64,000 nt of DNA. It comes from a virus. The stretch is from the IMG/VR virus record IMGVR_UViG_3300021599_001992, positions 22,066 through 86,065 of that record, one strand, 5' to 3'. Under the pieces are notes generated by a model. It was not told the DNA's origin and did no database searches. It worked only from the letters and a program-made list of their open reading frames with translations. Of this stretch, positions 8,711 through 17,065 are shown one piece after another. Within the stretch, counting starts at the first letter, position 1. Each line of letters starts with the position of its first letter. Both the position numbers and the translations under genes were made by a program.

Positions 8711-10432
8711 ATCCTTACTAAAAGTTTCGGAATATTCACCATCACCCATAACTTGATCAATTATATTCTTTTTCTTTTGCAGAATATTATATATTATTTT
8801 TTCAATAGTATTTTCAAAAACAGGATAATATACAAGTACACTATTTTTTTGTCCGTATCTATATGCACGATCTTCCGCTTGACTATGATGTGCAGGAACA
8901 AATGACAAGTCATTCATAATCACAGTTTCGGCTGCAGTTAATGTTATCCCAACACCACCCGCAACAATATTTGATATGAATATTTTAATTTTATCTTCAT
9001 TTTGAAACCTGTCTACAGATTCTTGTCTTCTTTCTTTAGTCATACGACCATCAAGGACCACAGATTGTTTTTTATATTTCTCGTGTAACATATCTAAAGT
9101 CATCGTAAAATTTGTAAACACAATTACTTTTTTACCCTGTTCTAAACATCTATCAATTATTTCACATGTATAAGGAATTTTTTCATATGAAATTAATTGT
9201 CTTACTTTCATTAAACGATTTAATGTTACACTAATAGTATCTGTTTCCTTATTTTCTTTACTGATTCTTGTAAATTCTTCGAGTTCTTCATCATACATTT
9301 TAGAATTTAGTTCAACAAATATTGGAGTTATAATTTTTTCAGGTAAATCAAGAATATCTGTTTTCATTCTACGAAGTACAATATTTTTAGTTCTTTCTCT
9401 TAACTCATCCAAATTACTTGCACCGCTTGTGTTCCAAACTTTTCTATTACCAACTCTAAATTGAAATCCCTTACAATATCTTTTAACATATGTTTGCCAA
9501 TTAAGTGTTAAAGGTGAATCTACAATTTTAAGGAGATTAAAATAATTAATCGGTCTCGATGTCATTGGAGTACCTGTAAGTAACCATACTTTTGGTATTT
9601 GATCTAAAACATCATTTAGTAATCTTGTTCTATTTGCCGTAGTATTTGAAATATAGTGTGCCTCATCTACAATTGCCAAATCAAAACCTTCATTAACCAA
9701 TAATTTATAATCATCACTATCTTCACTTTTATCTGTTGTGTGATAATTCTTTAATATATCATAATTTATTATATAAAAATCAAAAGTGGATCCCCATTTA
9801 CGACCCTCTACAATTAATGTTCTTCTATCGGTATAATTTTCAATTTCTCTTTTCCAATTTATTTTTAATGATGCGGGACAGACAATTAATATTTTTTTTG
9901 CTCCACTTTCTAATGCACCGATAACAGCTGAAGTAGTTTTACCTAAACCCATATCATCCGCAAGAATAAATTTATCATTTGCTAATAATTTTTCAACTGC
10001 AGTTTTTTGATGATCCATGGGTGGTCTACTTCCATATTTAGAATAATCAATTACTCTATTTAATTTTTTTTCGGGTTGTACTACCGCCGCCTTCGGTAAC
10101 CAAAATGCATTATTTTGTTCAGAATCTATAATCTTACCCCATATGTGATACGCTTTTTCACTTTCACATAATAATTTTTCACACCATATTTTTGTTGGGG
10201 GTACAGGTAGTAATTTGTCTTCTTGAATTTTTTCTCCAAAAGTTGAGACTATCTCAATATATTTTCTTGCAATTTTAGGAACACTATCTTTATACTTTAA
10301 AACATATTCAGCTTGTGGACGAGTAAGTTTAAAATTTTTTTGATCAATAAATTTTCTTTTCCAATCTAATAGTTGATTATTGGAACCATCGTAATTTGAT
10401 AATAATTCTCTTGCCTCTATTTCAGGTATCAT
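8690..10432 (-). CDS. SNF2-family (HepA/SMARCAL1-like) helicase
   Basis: 580 residues from the ATG at 10432; a GTG at 10510 is rejected because it would cross the divergent gene and its leader. Superfamily 2 ATPase motifs are complete: motif I DDMGLGKTT (near residue 160), Ia IVCPASLKINWKREI, motif II VDEAH, motif III LLTGTPM, IV KVIVFTNF, V NIVAGGVGITLTAA, and VI QAEDRAYRYGQ, which is diagnostic of SNF2 rather than T4 UvsW. The N-terminal 130 residues lack a recognisable domain. Relatives remodel DNA-protein complexes or anneal and regress replication forks; a recombination or fork-repair role equivalent to UvsW is plausible. It is transcribed against its neighbours and shares a divergent 53-base promoter interval with the gene at 10486. 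Confidence 0.93.
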   Translation of the reverse strand: MIPEIEARELLSNYDGSNNQLLDWKRKFIDQKNFKLTRPQAEYVLKYKDSVPKIARKYIEIVSTFGEKIQEDKLLPVPPTKIWCEKLLCESEKAYHIWGKIIDSEQNNAFWLPKAAVVQPEKKLNRVIDYSKYGSRPPMDHQKTAVEKLLANDKFILADDMGLGKTTSAVIGALESGAKKILIVCPASLKINWKREIENYTDRRTLIVEGRKWGSTFDFYIINYDILKNYHTTDKSEDSDDYKLLVNEGFDLAIVDEAHYISNTTANRTRLLNDVLDQIPKVWLLTGTPMTSRPINYFNLLKIVDSPLTLNWQTYVKRYCKGFQFRVGNRKVWNTSGASNLDELRERTKNIVLRRMKTDILDLPEKIITPIFVELNSKMYDEELEEFTRISKENKETDTISVTLNRLMKVRQLISYEKIPYTCEIIDRCLEQGKKVIVFTNFTMTLDMLHEKYKKQSVVLDGRMTKERRQESVDRFQNEDKIKIFISNIVAGGVGITLTAAETVIMNDLSFVPAHHSQAEDRAYRYGQKNSVLVYYPVFENTIEKIIYNILQKKKNIIDQVMGDGEYSETFSKDLIKELL

Positions 10433-10473
10433 ATATAAATTAAAATATAAATAATTAGAATCAAAGATTAAAC

Positions 10474-10482
10474 TATTTATAA
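10474..10482 (+). promoter_or_regulatory. TATTTATAA box before 10486 gene
   Basis: Copy of the recurring motif ending three bases before the ATG at 10486. A related sequence (TATTTATAT, reverse strand, about 10445-10453) lies upstream of the divergent helicase gene. Confidence 0.4.
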
Positions 10483-10485
10483 GGT

Positions 10486-10998
10486 ATGGACAACAAACTA
10501 CCAATAACACGTTTAAGTAAGTTTTTTTCTCAAGACGATTTTGACATTAATATTCAATTGGGTCAAGAATATCTTCATGGAGATTTAAACATGAAGGTTG
10601 TTTTGTATAGAATTGATAGAACAAGTACTGATACCGATTCGGTCTACGCTGAAGCGGGAAAAGATCAGAAAAAATTTTATCCTCCTATGGAAATCAATGC
10701 ATTGGTTAAAATTGATGAACCAAAAAACTCATCATATAAAAATGGTTTGGTTAGATATAGTGAACCGGGTAATCTAACACTTTCAGTATATATAAGACAT
10801 TTAGAGGAGTTAAAGGTTGATATAACATATGGTGATTATATTGGATATGCTGATTCAGAAAATAAATTAAGATTTTATACTGTAACAAATGATGGTAAAG
10901 TCACATCTGATAATAAACATAAAATGTTTGGTTATAAACCACATTACAGAACAATAACTTGTGTACCAACACAGGAAAACGAATTTAGAGGAGTTTAA
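10486..10998 (+). CDS. Probable virion structural protein (neck/tail completion)
   Basis: 170 residues, family not recognised with confidence. It starts MDNKLPITRLSKFFSQDDFDINIQLGQEYL and ends with a conserved-looking beta segment (ITYGDYIGYADSENKLRFYTVTNDGKV) followed by YKPHYRTITCVPTQ. No enzymatic or membrane motif is visible. It stands two bases before the next gene (stop at 10998, start at 11001), so the two are one unit, and both lie directly before the tail sheath, where T4 encodes its neck and tail-completion proteins (gp13 to gp15). That synteny is the main argument for the role. Confidence 0.65.
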   Translation: MDNKLPITRLSKFFSQDDFDINIQLGQEYLHGDLNMKVVLYRIDRTSTDTDSVYAEAGKDQKKFYPPMEINALVKIDEPKNSSYKNGLVRYSEPGNLTLSVYIRHLEELKVDITYGDYIGYADSENKLRFYTVTNDGKVTSDNKHKMFGYKPHYRTITCVPTQENEFRGV

Positions 10999-11000
10999 TC

Positions 11001-12254
11001 ATGGGTATACCTAAAAGAAAAAATAATATTGATGTATACAGTAAAAGGGAACATCTAAGAGGTCAAGATATTGTTGACAGAAGACAAGAACTTTTAGATA
11101 GAATCACAAAATCCGATTCCTATTTACCCGACTCAATTCTTCATGATGATTTGGATGGAGGAATGTTAGATTTTGTCAAGAAGAACTTTAAAATCGTTAC
11201 AGACGGTGAATCAATCCCAATTATTCCAAAAATATTAACAATTCAAAGATGGGGTGAATTTTCAAATAATTGGGAATTTTCAGATGAAGACGGTAATGTT
11301 AAAATACCGTTTATTGCAATTGTGAGAAAACCTGATGTTCAACCAGGTACCAATCCTGTTACACAAAGAACAATTCCTGATAGAAGTACTTTTTATTATG
11401 CGTCAGTACCTACTTGGAATGGAACACAAATGGGTGCAGATATATATAAAATCCCGCAACCTGTTGCAGTTGATTTGTCATTTGATGTTACAATTGTTTG
11501 TAATAAGTTTAGAGATTTAAATAGATTTAATAAAATAGTTTTACAGAAATTTTCTTCAAGACAAGCATACACATCAATTAAAGGTCATTACATACCTATT
11601 GTTTTAGATAAAATAGAAGATAACACACCAATGGATACAATAGATGGTCGTAGATTTTACATCCAAAATTACACCTTTATTATGTTGGGTATTTTAATAG
11701 ATTCTGAAGAATTTGAGGTAAAGCCGGCTATAAGTAGATTCTTTTTATTAAATGAATTTTTAAAAGGTGGTAATGTAGGTAAAAAAATAGTTAAGAGAGG
11801 ATTATTTGAAACTAAAACCGCAACATTTGTGGCCGATGGAATGCAAACACAATTCAGTGTTGGTGAGACAATTGGAATTTTATTTAATGTAACAATAAAT
11901 GGTATAATACAAGAAAGAGATACAGATTACTTTCATATTTCAAAAACATCTAAAATAACTTTTGATAACCCACCCCCTGATGGATCTTCAATTGTCATAT
12001 CGTATTATGTAGGAAGTAAGGAAACTCTTGTTGATGAATATGGTAAAATATTTAACGTTTCTACAGAATATTTTACATTTACAGGAAATAGAGAAATAAA
12101 CGTTACGAATTACGTTAGTGACGTAATTTCTTTGGATATAAACGGTTTATTAGAAGAAGAAGGATCAGGATTTGAAGTTTTAGGTGGAACAAAAATATCA
12201 TTATTATTTAGTCCAGCGTTAAATTCAAGAATTGGTATAACGTACCTACACTAA
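11001..12254 (+). CDS. Virion structural protein upstream of sheath (neck/tail terminator candidate)
   Basis: 417 residues. The N-terminal two thirds contain long recognisable-looking stretches (IPKILTIQRWGEFSNNWEF, IPFIAIVRKPDVQPGTN, IYKIPQPVAVDLSFDVTI, QKFSSRQAYTSIKGHYIP) that suggest a compact virion protein with strong conservation; I could not assign it to a T4 gene. The C-terminal third is two consecutive beta modules: FSVGETIGILFNVTINGIIQE..ITFDNPPPDGSSIVISYYV and YFTFTGNREINVTNYVSDVISLDINGLLEE..ISLLFSPALNSRIGITYLH. These share the order INGxxxE, then a strand ending in an aromatic. An AGAGGAG sequence upstream is one of the few Shine-Dalgarno-like sites here. The position before the sheath suggests a neck, terminator or sheath-completion role. 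Confidence 0.65.
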   Translation: MGIPKRKNNIDVYSKREHLRGQDIVDRRQELLDRITKSDSYLPDSILHDDLDGGMLDFVKKNFKIVTDGESIPIIPKILTIQRWGEFSNNWEFSDEDGNVKIPFIAIVRKPDVQPGTNPVTQRTIPDRSTFYYASVPTWNGTQMGADIYKIPQPVAVDLSFDVTIVCNKFRDLNRFNKIVLQKFSSRQAYTSIKGHYIPIVLDKIEDNTPMDTIDGRRFYIQNYTFIMLGILIDSEEFEVKPAISRFFLLNEFLKGGNVGKKIVKRGLFETKTATFVADGMQTQFSVGETIGILFNVTINGIIQERDTDYFHISKTSKITFDNPPPDGSSIVISYYVGSKETLVDEYGKIFNVSTEYFTFTGNREINVTNYVSDVISLDINGLLEEEGSGFEVLGGTKISLLFSPALNSRIGITYLH

Positions 12255-12416
12255 TCATTCTCCATACAAATCCTTCTTTTTAGGTTTACAGTTATCTTCT
12301 ATCAATTTTTCTAAAATCTTATGGATTTTTAACCCCAATTTATCACAATATTGTTTCAATAGTTCGTGATGTTTTTCACTTATTTTAACGTTTTTATAAA
12401 CTGTTTTATTTGACAT
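12255..12416 (-). CDS. Small ribbon-helix-helix-like protein
   Basis: 53 residues. The sequence reads SNKTVYKNVKISEKHHELL, then KQYCDKLGLKIHKILEKLIE and a basic tail CKPKKKDLYGE. The order, a short beta strand (KNVKIS) followed by two helices separated by a Gly turn (KLGLK), is that of MetJ/Arc-type ribbon-helix-helix DNA-binding proteins, so a small transcriptional regulator is likely. Its stop adjoins the stop of the convergent structural gene without a gap. The leader at 12437-12452 is an A/T-rich palindrome (AGATAAATAAATATCT), which could be its own operator and contains a TATTTAT sequence on both strands. Good codon pattern and complete frame; identity by fold pattern only. Confidence 0.65.
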   Translation of the reverse strand: MSNKTVYKNVKISEKHHELLKQYCDKLGLKIHKILEKLIEDNCKPKKKDLYGE

Positions 12417-12436
12417 AGATAATTAAATATATTTTT

Positions 12437-12452
12437 AGATAAATAAATATCT
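12437..12452. repeat. A/T palindrome between RHH gene and sheath gene
   Basis: AGATAAATAAATATCT is a near-perfect inverted repeat (AGATA..TATCT). It lies 20 bases upstream of the divergent RHH-like gene and about 85 bases upstream of the sheath gene. A dimeric RHH protein typically binds such short palindromes; binding here is a guess. Confidence 0.35.
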
Positions 12453-12492
12453 AAAATGAAAAAATCCCTGAAATCTTTGATAAAAACAAAGA

Positions 12493-12501
12493 TATTTATT
12501 A
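12493..12501 (+). promoter_or_regulatory. TATTTATTA box upstream of sheath gene
   Basis: Copy of the recurring motif, 36 bases before the sheath ATG. Confidence 0.4.
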
Positions 12502-12537
12502 GAAAACTAATAAAATATTTTAACCAAACATTAATCA

Positions 12538-15429
12538 ATGGCAAATTCTAACAAAGTATTCGTTTCTCCAGGTGTTTATACCTCTGAGAAAGACTTAACA
12601 TTCGTAGCACAAAGTGTTGGTGTAACAACTTTAGGTATGGCAGGTGAAACTTTAAAGGGTCCCGCTTTCGAACCTATACTAATTACAAATTTTGATGAAT
12701 TCAGAACATACTTCGGTTCCACTTCACCAGTGAAAGATGGGGCGGGTAATCCAAAATATGAATTACCATATTTTGCAAAATCTTATTTACAAGAATCAAA
12801 TCAATTATTTGTAACAAGAATTCTTGGTTTAACAGGTTACAAACCATATAACACTTTTGGTATTGTTACACTTGGAGGTGTTAATCTTGGTTCATTAAGT
12901 GGTACAACATTAAATCTTGTAATGTCAGGTGACACTTTGGCGAACATGACCGGAAGTACAATATATGCTGAATTATCAGGTAAAACTGCTTTTGACGGTA
13001 CTTCAATAACTAATTACATTTTATCAAACTTTAGTGGTTTTACAACTGCCGATGATGGTAAATGGTTTGTAATGGGTGAAATACCATCTTCAGGACTTAC
13101 AAGTTTAAGTTCAGTGAAAGAAGTAAACTCTCCTTTAACAAATAAAAATAATTCTAATAATAATAATGAAAAAGAATGGTATAACACATTCTACACAGAA
13201 ACTACACCGGGTGATGATAGTACAATAGACGGTGTATATTCCTATAAATTTGTATATTCAAGTGGTAATTCAAGATTTGATGTTACAAGATACAAATACA
13301 ACGCAAGTTTGAATACAGATTATGATGATGTTGTAGTTGGTGCACTTAGATCAAGAGGTAGATATAGTGGACAAACTCTTATACATGAAGTTACTGGTTC
13401 TACTAAAGTTTCAATAAGTGGATCAACAATATTAAGAAATCCATTATCTGATTTTGTTTTACAAGTAACAGGATACACAGGTGGAGCAAAAGAATTTACA
13501 TGTAATTTTGATCATACTTCCACAAAATTCATATCTAAGGTTTTAGGTACTGAGGTTTTCGATAAAGAATATGCGGACTTTCCTTTATATATTCATGAAA
13601 ATTACAGTAAATTTTTGAAGGCAGCATATGATAGAGGTATAATTAGAGGTATTGATACTTCATTAGTTTATAATTCAGATGGTAATGATTTCTTAGGTGA
13701 ATGGGACACACCATCATCACCAATGGTTGTTTCCGAAGTTCGTGGTGGTAAAGTTTCAGATCTTTTCCAAATCATGACCATATCTGATGGTGATACCGCT
13801 AATTTCCAATATAAAATAATGATTCAAAATGTTAATTTAGAAACAGGAGAATTTGATTTATTGGTACGTGATTTTAATGATACAGATGATAATATAGTTG
13901 TATTAGAAAAATATTCAAGATGTTCAATGAATCCTGAGTTACCGGGTTATATTGGTAGAAAAATTGGTACGGCTGATGGTGAATATGAATTACGTTCAAA
14001 GTTAATTATGGTTTCTCTTGCCGATGAACATCCAACGGACGCAATTCCTTGTGGATTTAAAGGATTCGGAGCAAATTCAGATTTCGCGTCATCAACTATT
14101 GGTACTGTAATGTATAAAACAGAATACTATGACGCTGGTGATATTATTCTATATGATGCTGACGGTACACCTGTAGTTGAAAGTGGTGATAAAGTAAGAA
14201 AAGTAAGTTTAGGTCTATCATCACAAACAGGATTCGATTCTGACTTATTTAAGTACAAAGGAGCAAGTGGTGATAATGAAACTTATGGTTTCCACTTATC
14301 AATAAACGCTTCGGGTATCACGGGTAACACACCTTCTGGTTATATGTTTAAAACAACCCCATATGATCTCGAAGGTCAAACGGGTACCAATAATAAATTA
14401 ACTTCACTTTCATTCCGTAAGTTCACTTTTGGTGTGTTTGGTGGTAACGACGGTTGGGATATCTACAGAAATGTTAGAACAAATACCGATGGTTATATAT
14501 TCGGAAAAACAACTTATATAAGTGGAAATACTGTTAATAGTGGTGTTTTTAGTACAAGTGTAGGAAATTCAGACTATTACGCATATTTGAAGGGTATTGA
14601 AACATTTTCAAATCCAGAAGCGGTTGATATAAATGTATTTACCACACCTGGTATTGATTTTTATAATCATAGTTCATTAATTAATCAGGCAATAGATATG
14701 GTAGAAACTGATAGAGCAGATTCTTTATACATAATGAACGCACCTGGACCTGTATATACAACTGATGCTGAGGAAGTTGCAGGATTTCTTGATGGAATCG
14801 CAGTGGATTCTAACTACTCCGCAACCTATTGGCCTTGGATCCAAGTAAGAGATACAGATAATTCAACTCAACTTTATATTCCACCAACAGGTGAAGTTTT
14901 AAAGAACATTGCGTTAACCGATAATGTTTCTTATCCATGGTTCGCGGTGGCGGGTTATTCAAGAGGTCTTGTAAATGCAATCAAAGCAAATAAGAAATTA
15001 ACACTTGATGAGAGAGATGAATTATATAAAAACAGAATTAACCCAATTGCAACCTTCTCTGATACAGGTACAATTATTTGGGGTAACAAAACCCTTCAAG
15101 TAAGAGAATCTGCTTTGGATAGAATTAACGTAAGAAGATTATTATTAAGAGCAAGAAAGTTAATATCTGCAGTTGCGATTAGACTATTGTTTGAACAAAA
15201 TGACGAACAAGTTAGAAATGAATTCCTTAGATTGGTAAATCCAATTTTAGAATCAATAAAGAAAGAAAGAGGTTTAACCGAATTCCGTGTTACCGTATCT
15301 AATGATCCAGAGGATATAGATGCAAATACTTTAAGAGGTAAGATTTATATCAAACCAACACGTTCACTTGAATTTATTGACTTAGAATTCATTATAACAC
15401 CAACCGGTGCTTCGTTTGAGAATATCTAA
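12538..15429 (+). CDS. 18: Tail sheath protein (gp18-like)
   Basis: 963 residues, far longer than T4 gp18 (659). It forms the contractile outer tail cylinder. The N-terminus has the sheath opening (VFVSPGVYTSEKDLTFVAQ.. GETLKGPAF). The C-terminal 270 residues contain the family's conserved core: YWPWIQVRDTDNSTQLYIPPTG, AVAGYSRGLVNAIKANKKLT, RINPIATFSDTGTIIWGNKTL, INVRRLLLRARKLISAVAIRLLFE and the end strand LEFIDLEFIITPTG. These segments polymerise through beta-strand exchange in known sheaths. The extra length falls in the central surface-exposed domain (about residues 190-680), rich in Ser, Thr and Gly. It begins the forward tail operon and is followed by a strong terminator. Confidence 0.95.
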   Translation: MANSNKVFVSPGVYTSEKDLTFVAQSVGVTTLGMAGETLKGPAFEPILITNFDEFRTYFGSTSPVKDGAGNPKYELPYFAKSYLQESNQLFVTRILGLTGYKPYNTFGIVTLGGVNLGSLSGTTLNLVMSGDTLANMTGSTIYAELSGKTAFDGTSITNYILSNFSGFTTADDGKWFVMGEIPSSGLTSLSSVKEVNSPLTNKNNSNNNNEKEWYNTFYTETTPGDDSTIDGVYSYKFVYSSGNSRFDVTRYKYNASLNTDYDDVVVGALRSRGRYSGQTLIHEVTGSTKVSISGSTILRNPLSDFVLQVTGYTGGAKEFTCNFDHTSTKFISKVLGTEVFDKEYADFPLYIHENYSKFLKAAYDRGIIRGIDTSLVYNSDGNDFLGEWDTPSSPMVVSEVRGGKVSDLFQIMTISDGDTANFQYKIMIQNVNLETGEFDLLVRDFNDTDDNIVVLEKYSRCSMNPELPGYIGRKIGTADGEYELRSKLIMVSLADEHPTDAIPCGFKGFGANSDFASSTIGTVMYKTEYYDAGDIILYDADGTPVVESGDKVRKVSLGLSSQTGFDSDLFKYKGASGDNETYGFHLSINASGITGNTPSGYMFKTTPYDLEGQTGTNNKLTSLSFRKFTFGVFGGNDGWDIYRNVRTNTDGYIFGKTTYISGNTVNSGVFSTSVGNSDYYAYLKGIETFSNPEAVDINVFTTPGIDFYNHSSLINQAIDMVETDRADSLYIMNAPGPVYTTDAEEVAGFLDGIAVDSNYSATYWPWIQVRDTDNSTQLYIPPTGEVLKNIALTDNVSYPWFAVAGYSRGLVNAIKANKKLTLDERDELYKNRINPIATFSDTGTIIWGNKTLQVRESALDRINVRRLLLRARKLISAVAIRLLFEQNDEQVRNEFLRLVNPILESIKKERGLTEFRVTVSNDPEDIDANTLRGKIYIKPTRSLEFIDLEFIITPTGASFENI

Positions 15430-15450
15430 TTGGTAAATAAATAAAAAAGG

Positions 15451-15480
15451 AAAAGGGGTGTGAAAACATCCCTTTTTTTT
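15451..15480 (+). terminator. Intrinsic terminator after tail sheath gene
   Basis: Stem GGGGTGT / ACATCCC with one G-T pair, loop GAAA, followed by a run of nine to ten T. It ends the sheath transcript. Confidence 0.85.
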
Positions 15481-15529
15481 TGTTCCACATGGAACCATAT
15501 TTTATAAAAATAATACTTTTATATTTTAC

Positions 15530-15556
15530 CCAGAATGCTGGAACCAGATATTCTGG
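15530..15556. repeat. Inverted repeat CCAGAAT/ATTCTGG
   Basis: Seven-base perfect inverted repeat around 13 bases, with a smaller one (CTGG aa CCAG) inside. It is directly followed by a TATTTATTA box at 15557. It could be a protein binding site or an RNA cruciform; no T-run follows, so it is not a terminator. Confidence 0.5.
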
Positions 15557-15565
15557 TATTTATTA
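15557..15565 (+). promoter_or_regulatory. TATTTATTA box, distal copy in tail tube leader
   Basis: Copy of the recurring motif directly after the CCAGAAT inverted repeat, 165 bases before the tube ATG. Confidence 0.3.
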
Positions 15566-15683
15566 TTAATAAAAAGAAAAATAATTAATTTACTGGTGCT
15601 ATATACTGGATATGTTAAAAACTACGAAATTTTTTTGATAAAAACAATAGTTAACTAAAAATAAATTATTTTAATTTGAGATA

Positions 15684-15692
15684 TATTTATAA
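15684..15692 (+). promoter_or_regulatory. TATTTATAA box, proximal copy in tail tube leader
   Basis: Copy of the recurring motif, 38 bases before the tube ATG at 15731. Confidence 0.4.
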
Positions 15693-15730
15693 TAAACAAA
15701 ATAAACCAAAAAAAGTAATACTAATACAAC

Positions 15731-16219
15731 ATGGCCGATTTATTAATGAAAATGCCGACACCCTATGAACCAAAAAGGGTAAACCGATTTATCTTAAGAT
15801 TTCACTCTTCATTAGGTATAAATGAGTGGTATGTAACATCCGCTTCAAGACCAAGTGCAAAAATTAATTCAGTAGCAATACCGTTTTTAAATACCTCAAC
15901 TTATGTTGCCGGTAGATTTGAATGGAATGAAATAAAAGTAAAATTTAGAGACCCAATAGGACCTTCAGCATCACAGGCTTTAATGGAATGGTTTCGTTTA
16001 CATGCGGAATCGGTAACAGGTCGTATGGGTTATGCTGCTGGCTATAAAAAAGATATTGATCTCGAGATGCTTGATCCAACAGGAGTAGTGGTAGAAAAAT
16101 GGTTGTTACAACAGTGTTTCATCACCGACCTAAACTTTGGTGAACTTGATTATTCAAGAGACGACTTAGCAAACATTGATTGTTCATTAAGAATGGATAG
16201 ATGTATACTTATTTACTAA
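15731..16219 (+). CDS. 19: Tail tube protein (gp19-like)
   Basis: 162 residues, almost the same length as T4 gp19 (163). It stacks as hexamers to form the inner tail tube. The recognisable features are the beta-rich start PYEPKRVNRFILRFHS, WYVTSASRPSAKINS, WNEIKVKFRDPIGPSASQALMEW, and the end strand LDYSRDDLANIDCSLRMDRC, all at the expected relative places for this family. It is a single-gene unit: structured leader before it, terminator after it, which fits the need for high expression. Confidence 0.95.
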   Translation: MADLLMKMPTPYEPKRVNRFILRFHSSLGINEWYVTSASRPSAKINSVAIPFLNTSTYVAGRFEWNEIKVKFRDPIGPSASQALMEWFRLHAESVTGRMGYAAGYKKDIDLEMLDPTGVVVEKWLLQQCFITDLNFGELDYSRDDLANIDCSLRMDRCILIY

Positions 16220-16241
16220 CATAACACTAAACAAAATACAG

Positions 16242-16266
16242 AAACCGGTTTTATACCGGTTTTTTT
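16242..16266 (+). terminator. Intrinsic terminator after tail tube gene
   Basis: Perfect stem AAACCGGT / ACCGGTTT with loop TTTAT, followed by seven T. Downstream genes therefore need their own promoter or read-through. Confidence 0.88.
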
Positions 16267-16312
16267 ATTTGTAAAACTTTACTTTAAAATAGTTATAGTT
16301 TAAATTAACACT

Positions 16313-17065
16313 ATGGAAGAATTAAGAATAGACCCAGCAATTGCATATGATGTAATTGAATTACCAAGTAAAGGTATTCATTATACTAATGGAAAAAAAT
16401 CAATCAGAGTAGCATATCTAACCGCATCTGATGAAAATATATTAGCGTCTCCAACTTTAATGTCGACAAATTCAATTGTAAGTGAGTTACTAAAGAGAAA
16501 AATTTTAGATAGGGATATTAATATTGAAGAAATAGTTGAGGAAGATAAACAAGCGATTTTAATATTTTTAAGAAATACCGCATTTGGTTCAGAATATAAG
16601 TTTACATTAACTGATCCTAAAACAGAAAAAGAATTTGAAACTACGATAGATTTATCAGAAATTAAAATAAAAGATTTTAATCTAACAACAGATGTTAATG
16701 GAGAATATTCGTATTTTTTACAAAAAAGTAATGTCGAGATAACTTTTAAATTTTTAACACAAAAACAAGAAGACGAGATTAATAAAATAAGAGATAGTTG
16801 GAATGGAATAGGTGTTGCTCCTATTGTTACCAAACAACTTGAATTCATGATAAAATCAATAGGTGGAGTAAGAGATCCTTTACAAATACGAAATTTTATC
16901 GAAACAAAAATGCCCATTAAAGATTCTCAAGATTTTAAAAAGTTTGTAAAAGAAAATAAACCAAGTTTAGATTTAACTAAAAGTGTAATTACCCCATCAG
17001 GAGATACAATCCAAGTAAATATTGGATTTGGGGTAGAATTTTTTCGCCCTTTCTACGGATTATAG
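16313..17065 (+). CDS. 26: gp26-like baseplate hub / tail assembly chaperone protein
   Basis: 250 residues. The N-terminus (YDVIELPSKGIHYTNGKKSIRVAYLTASDENIL) carries the LPSKG..Y and T..DE motifs I associate with T4 gp26-type proteins (T4 baseplate family). The middle (DKQAILIFLRNTAFGSEYKF) is also as expected. The frame ends FFRPFYGL at a TAG. In the +1 frame a continuation (17037-17189) resembles the usual end of the family, with MPVYVRRYYI; so the complete protein probably arises by a frameshift at the T6 tract 17039-17044, or the sequence has one extra base. The place between tail tube and tape measure is the classical tail-assembly-chaperone position, where frameshifts are widespread in long-tailed phages. 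Confidence 0.8.
   Translation: MEELRIDPAIAYDVIELPSKGIHYTNGKKSIRVAYLTASDENILASPTLMSTNSIVSELLKRKILDRDINIEEIVEEDKQAILIFLRNTAFGSEYKFTLTDPKTEKEFETTIDLSEIKIKDFNLTTDVNGEYSYFLQKSNVEITFKFLTQKQEDEINKIRDSWNGIGVAPIVTKQLEFMIKSIGGVRDPLQIRNFIETKMPIKDSQDFKKFVKENKPSLDLTKSVITPSGDTIQVNIGFGVEFFRPFYGL

Larger units (their letters stand above)
15481..15730. other. 250-base intergenic leader of tail tube gene with inverted repeats
   Basis: No coding frame. It holds three inverted repeats: GTTCC acat GGAAC (15482-15495), CCAGAAT / ATTCTGG (15530-15556), and CTGG aa CCAG nested inside the second. The octamer TGGAACCA occurs twice. Two TATTTAT[TA]A boxes lie at 15557 and 15684. This is the longest and most structured non-coding interval of the window and probably a strong regulatory leader for the abundant tube protein. 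Confidence 0.5.

Noticed and set aside
8690-10432. Identification as T4 UvsW
   Set aside because: The QAEDRAYRYGQ motif VI is SNF2-type; a similar biological role is possible but the family differs.
8690-10510. GTG start at 10510 for the SNF2 helicase
   Set aside because: It adds 26 hydrophobic residues, crosses the leader and overlaps the start of the divergent gene; the ATG at 10432 fits better.
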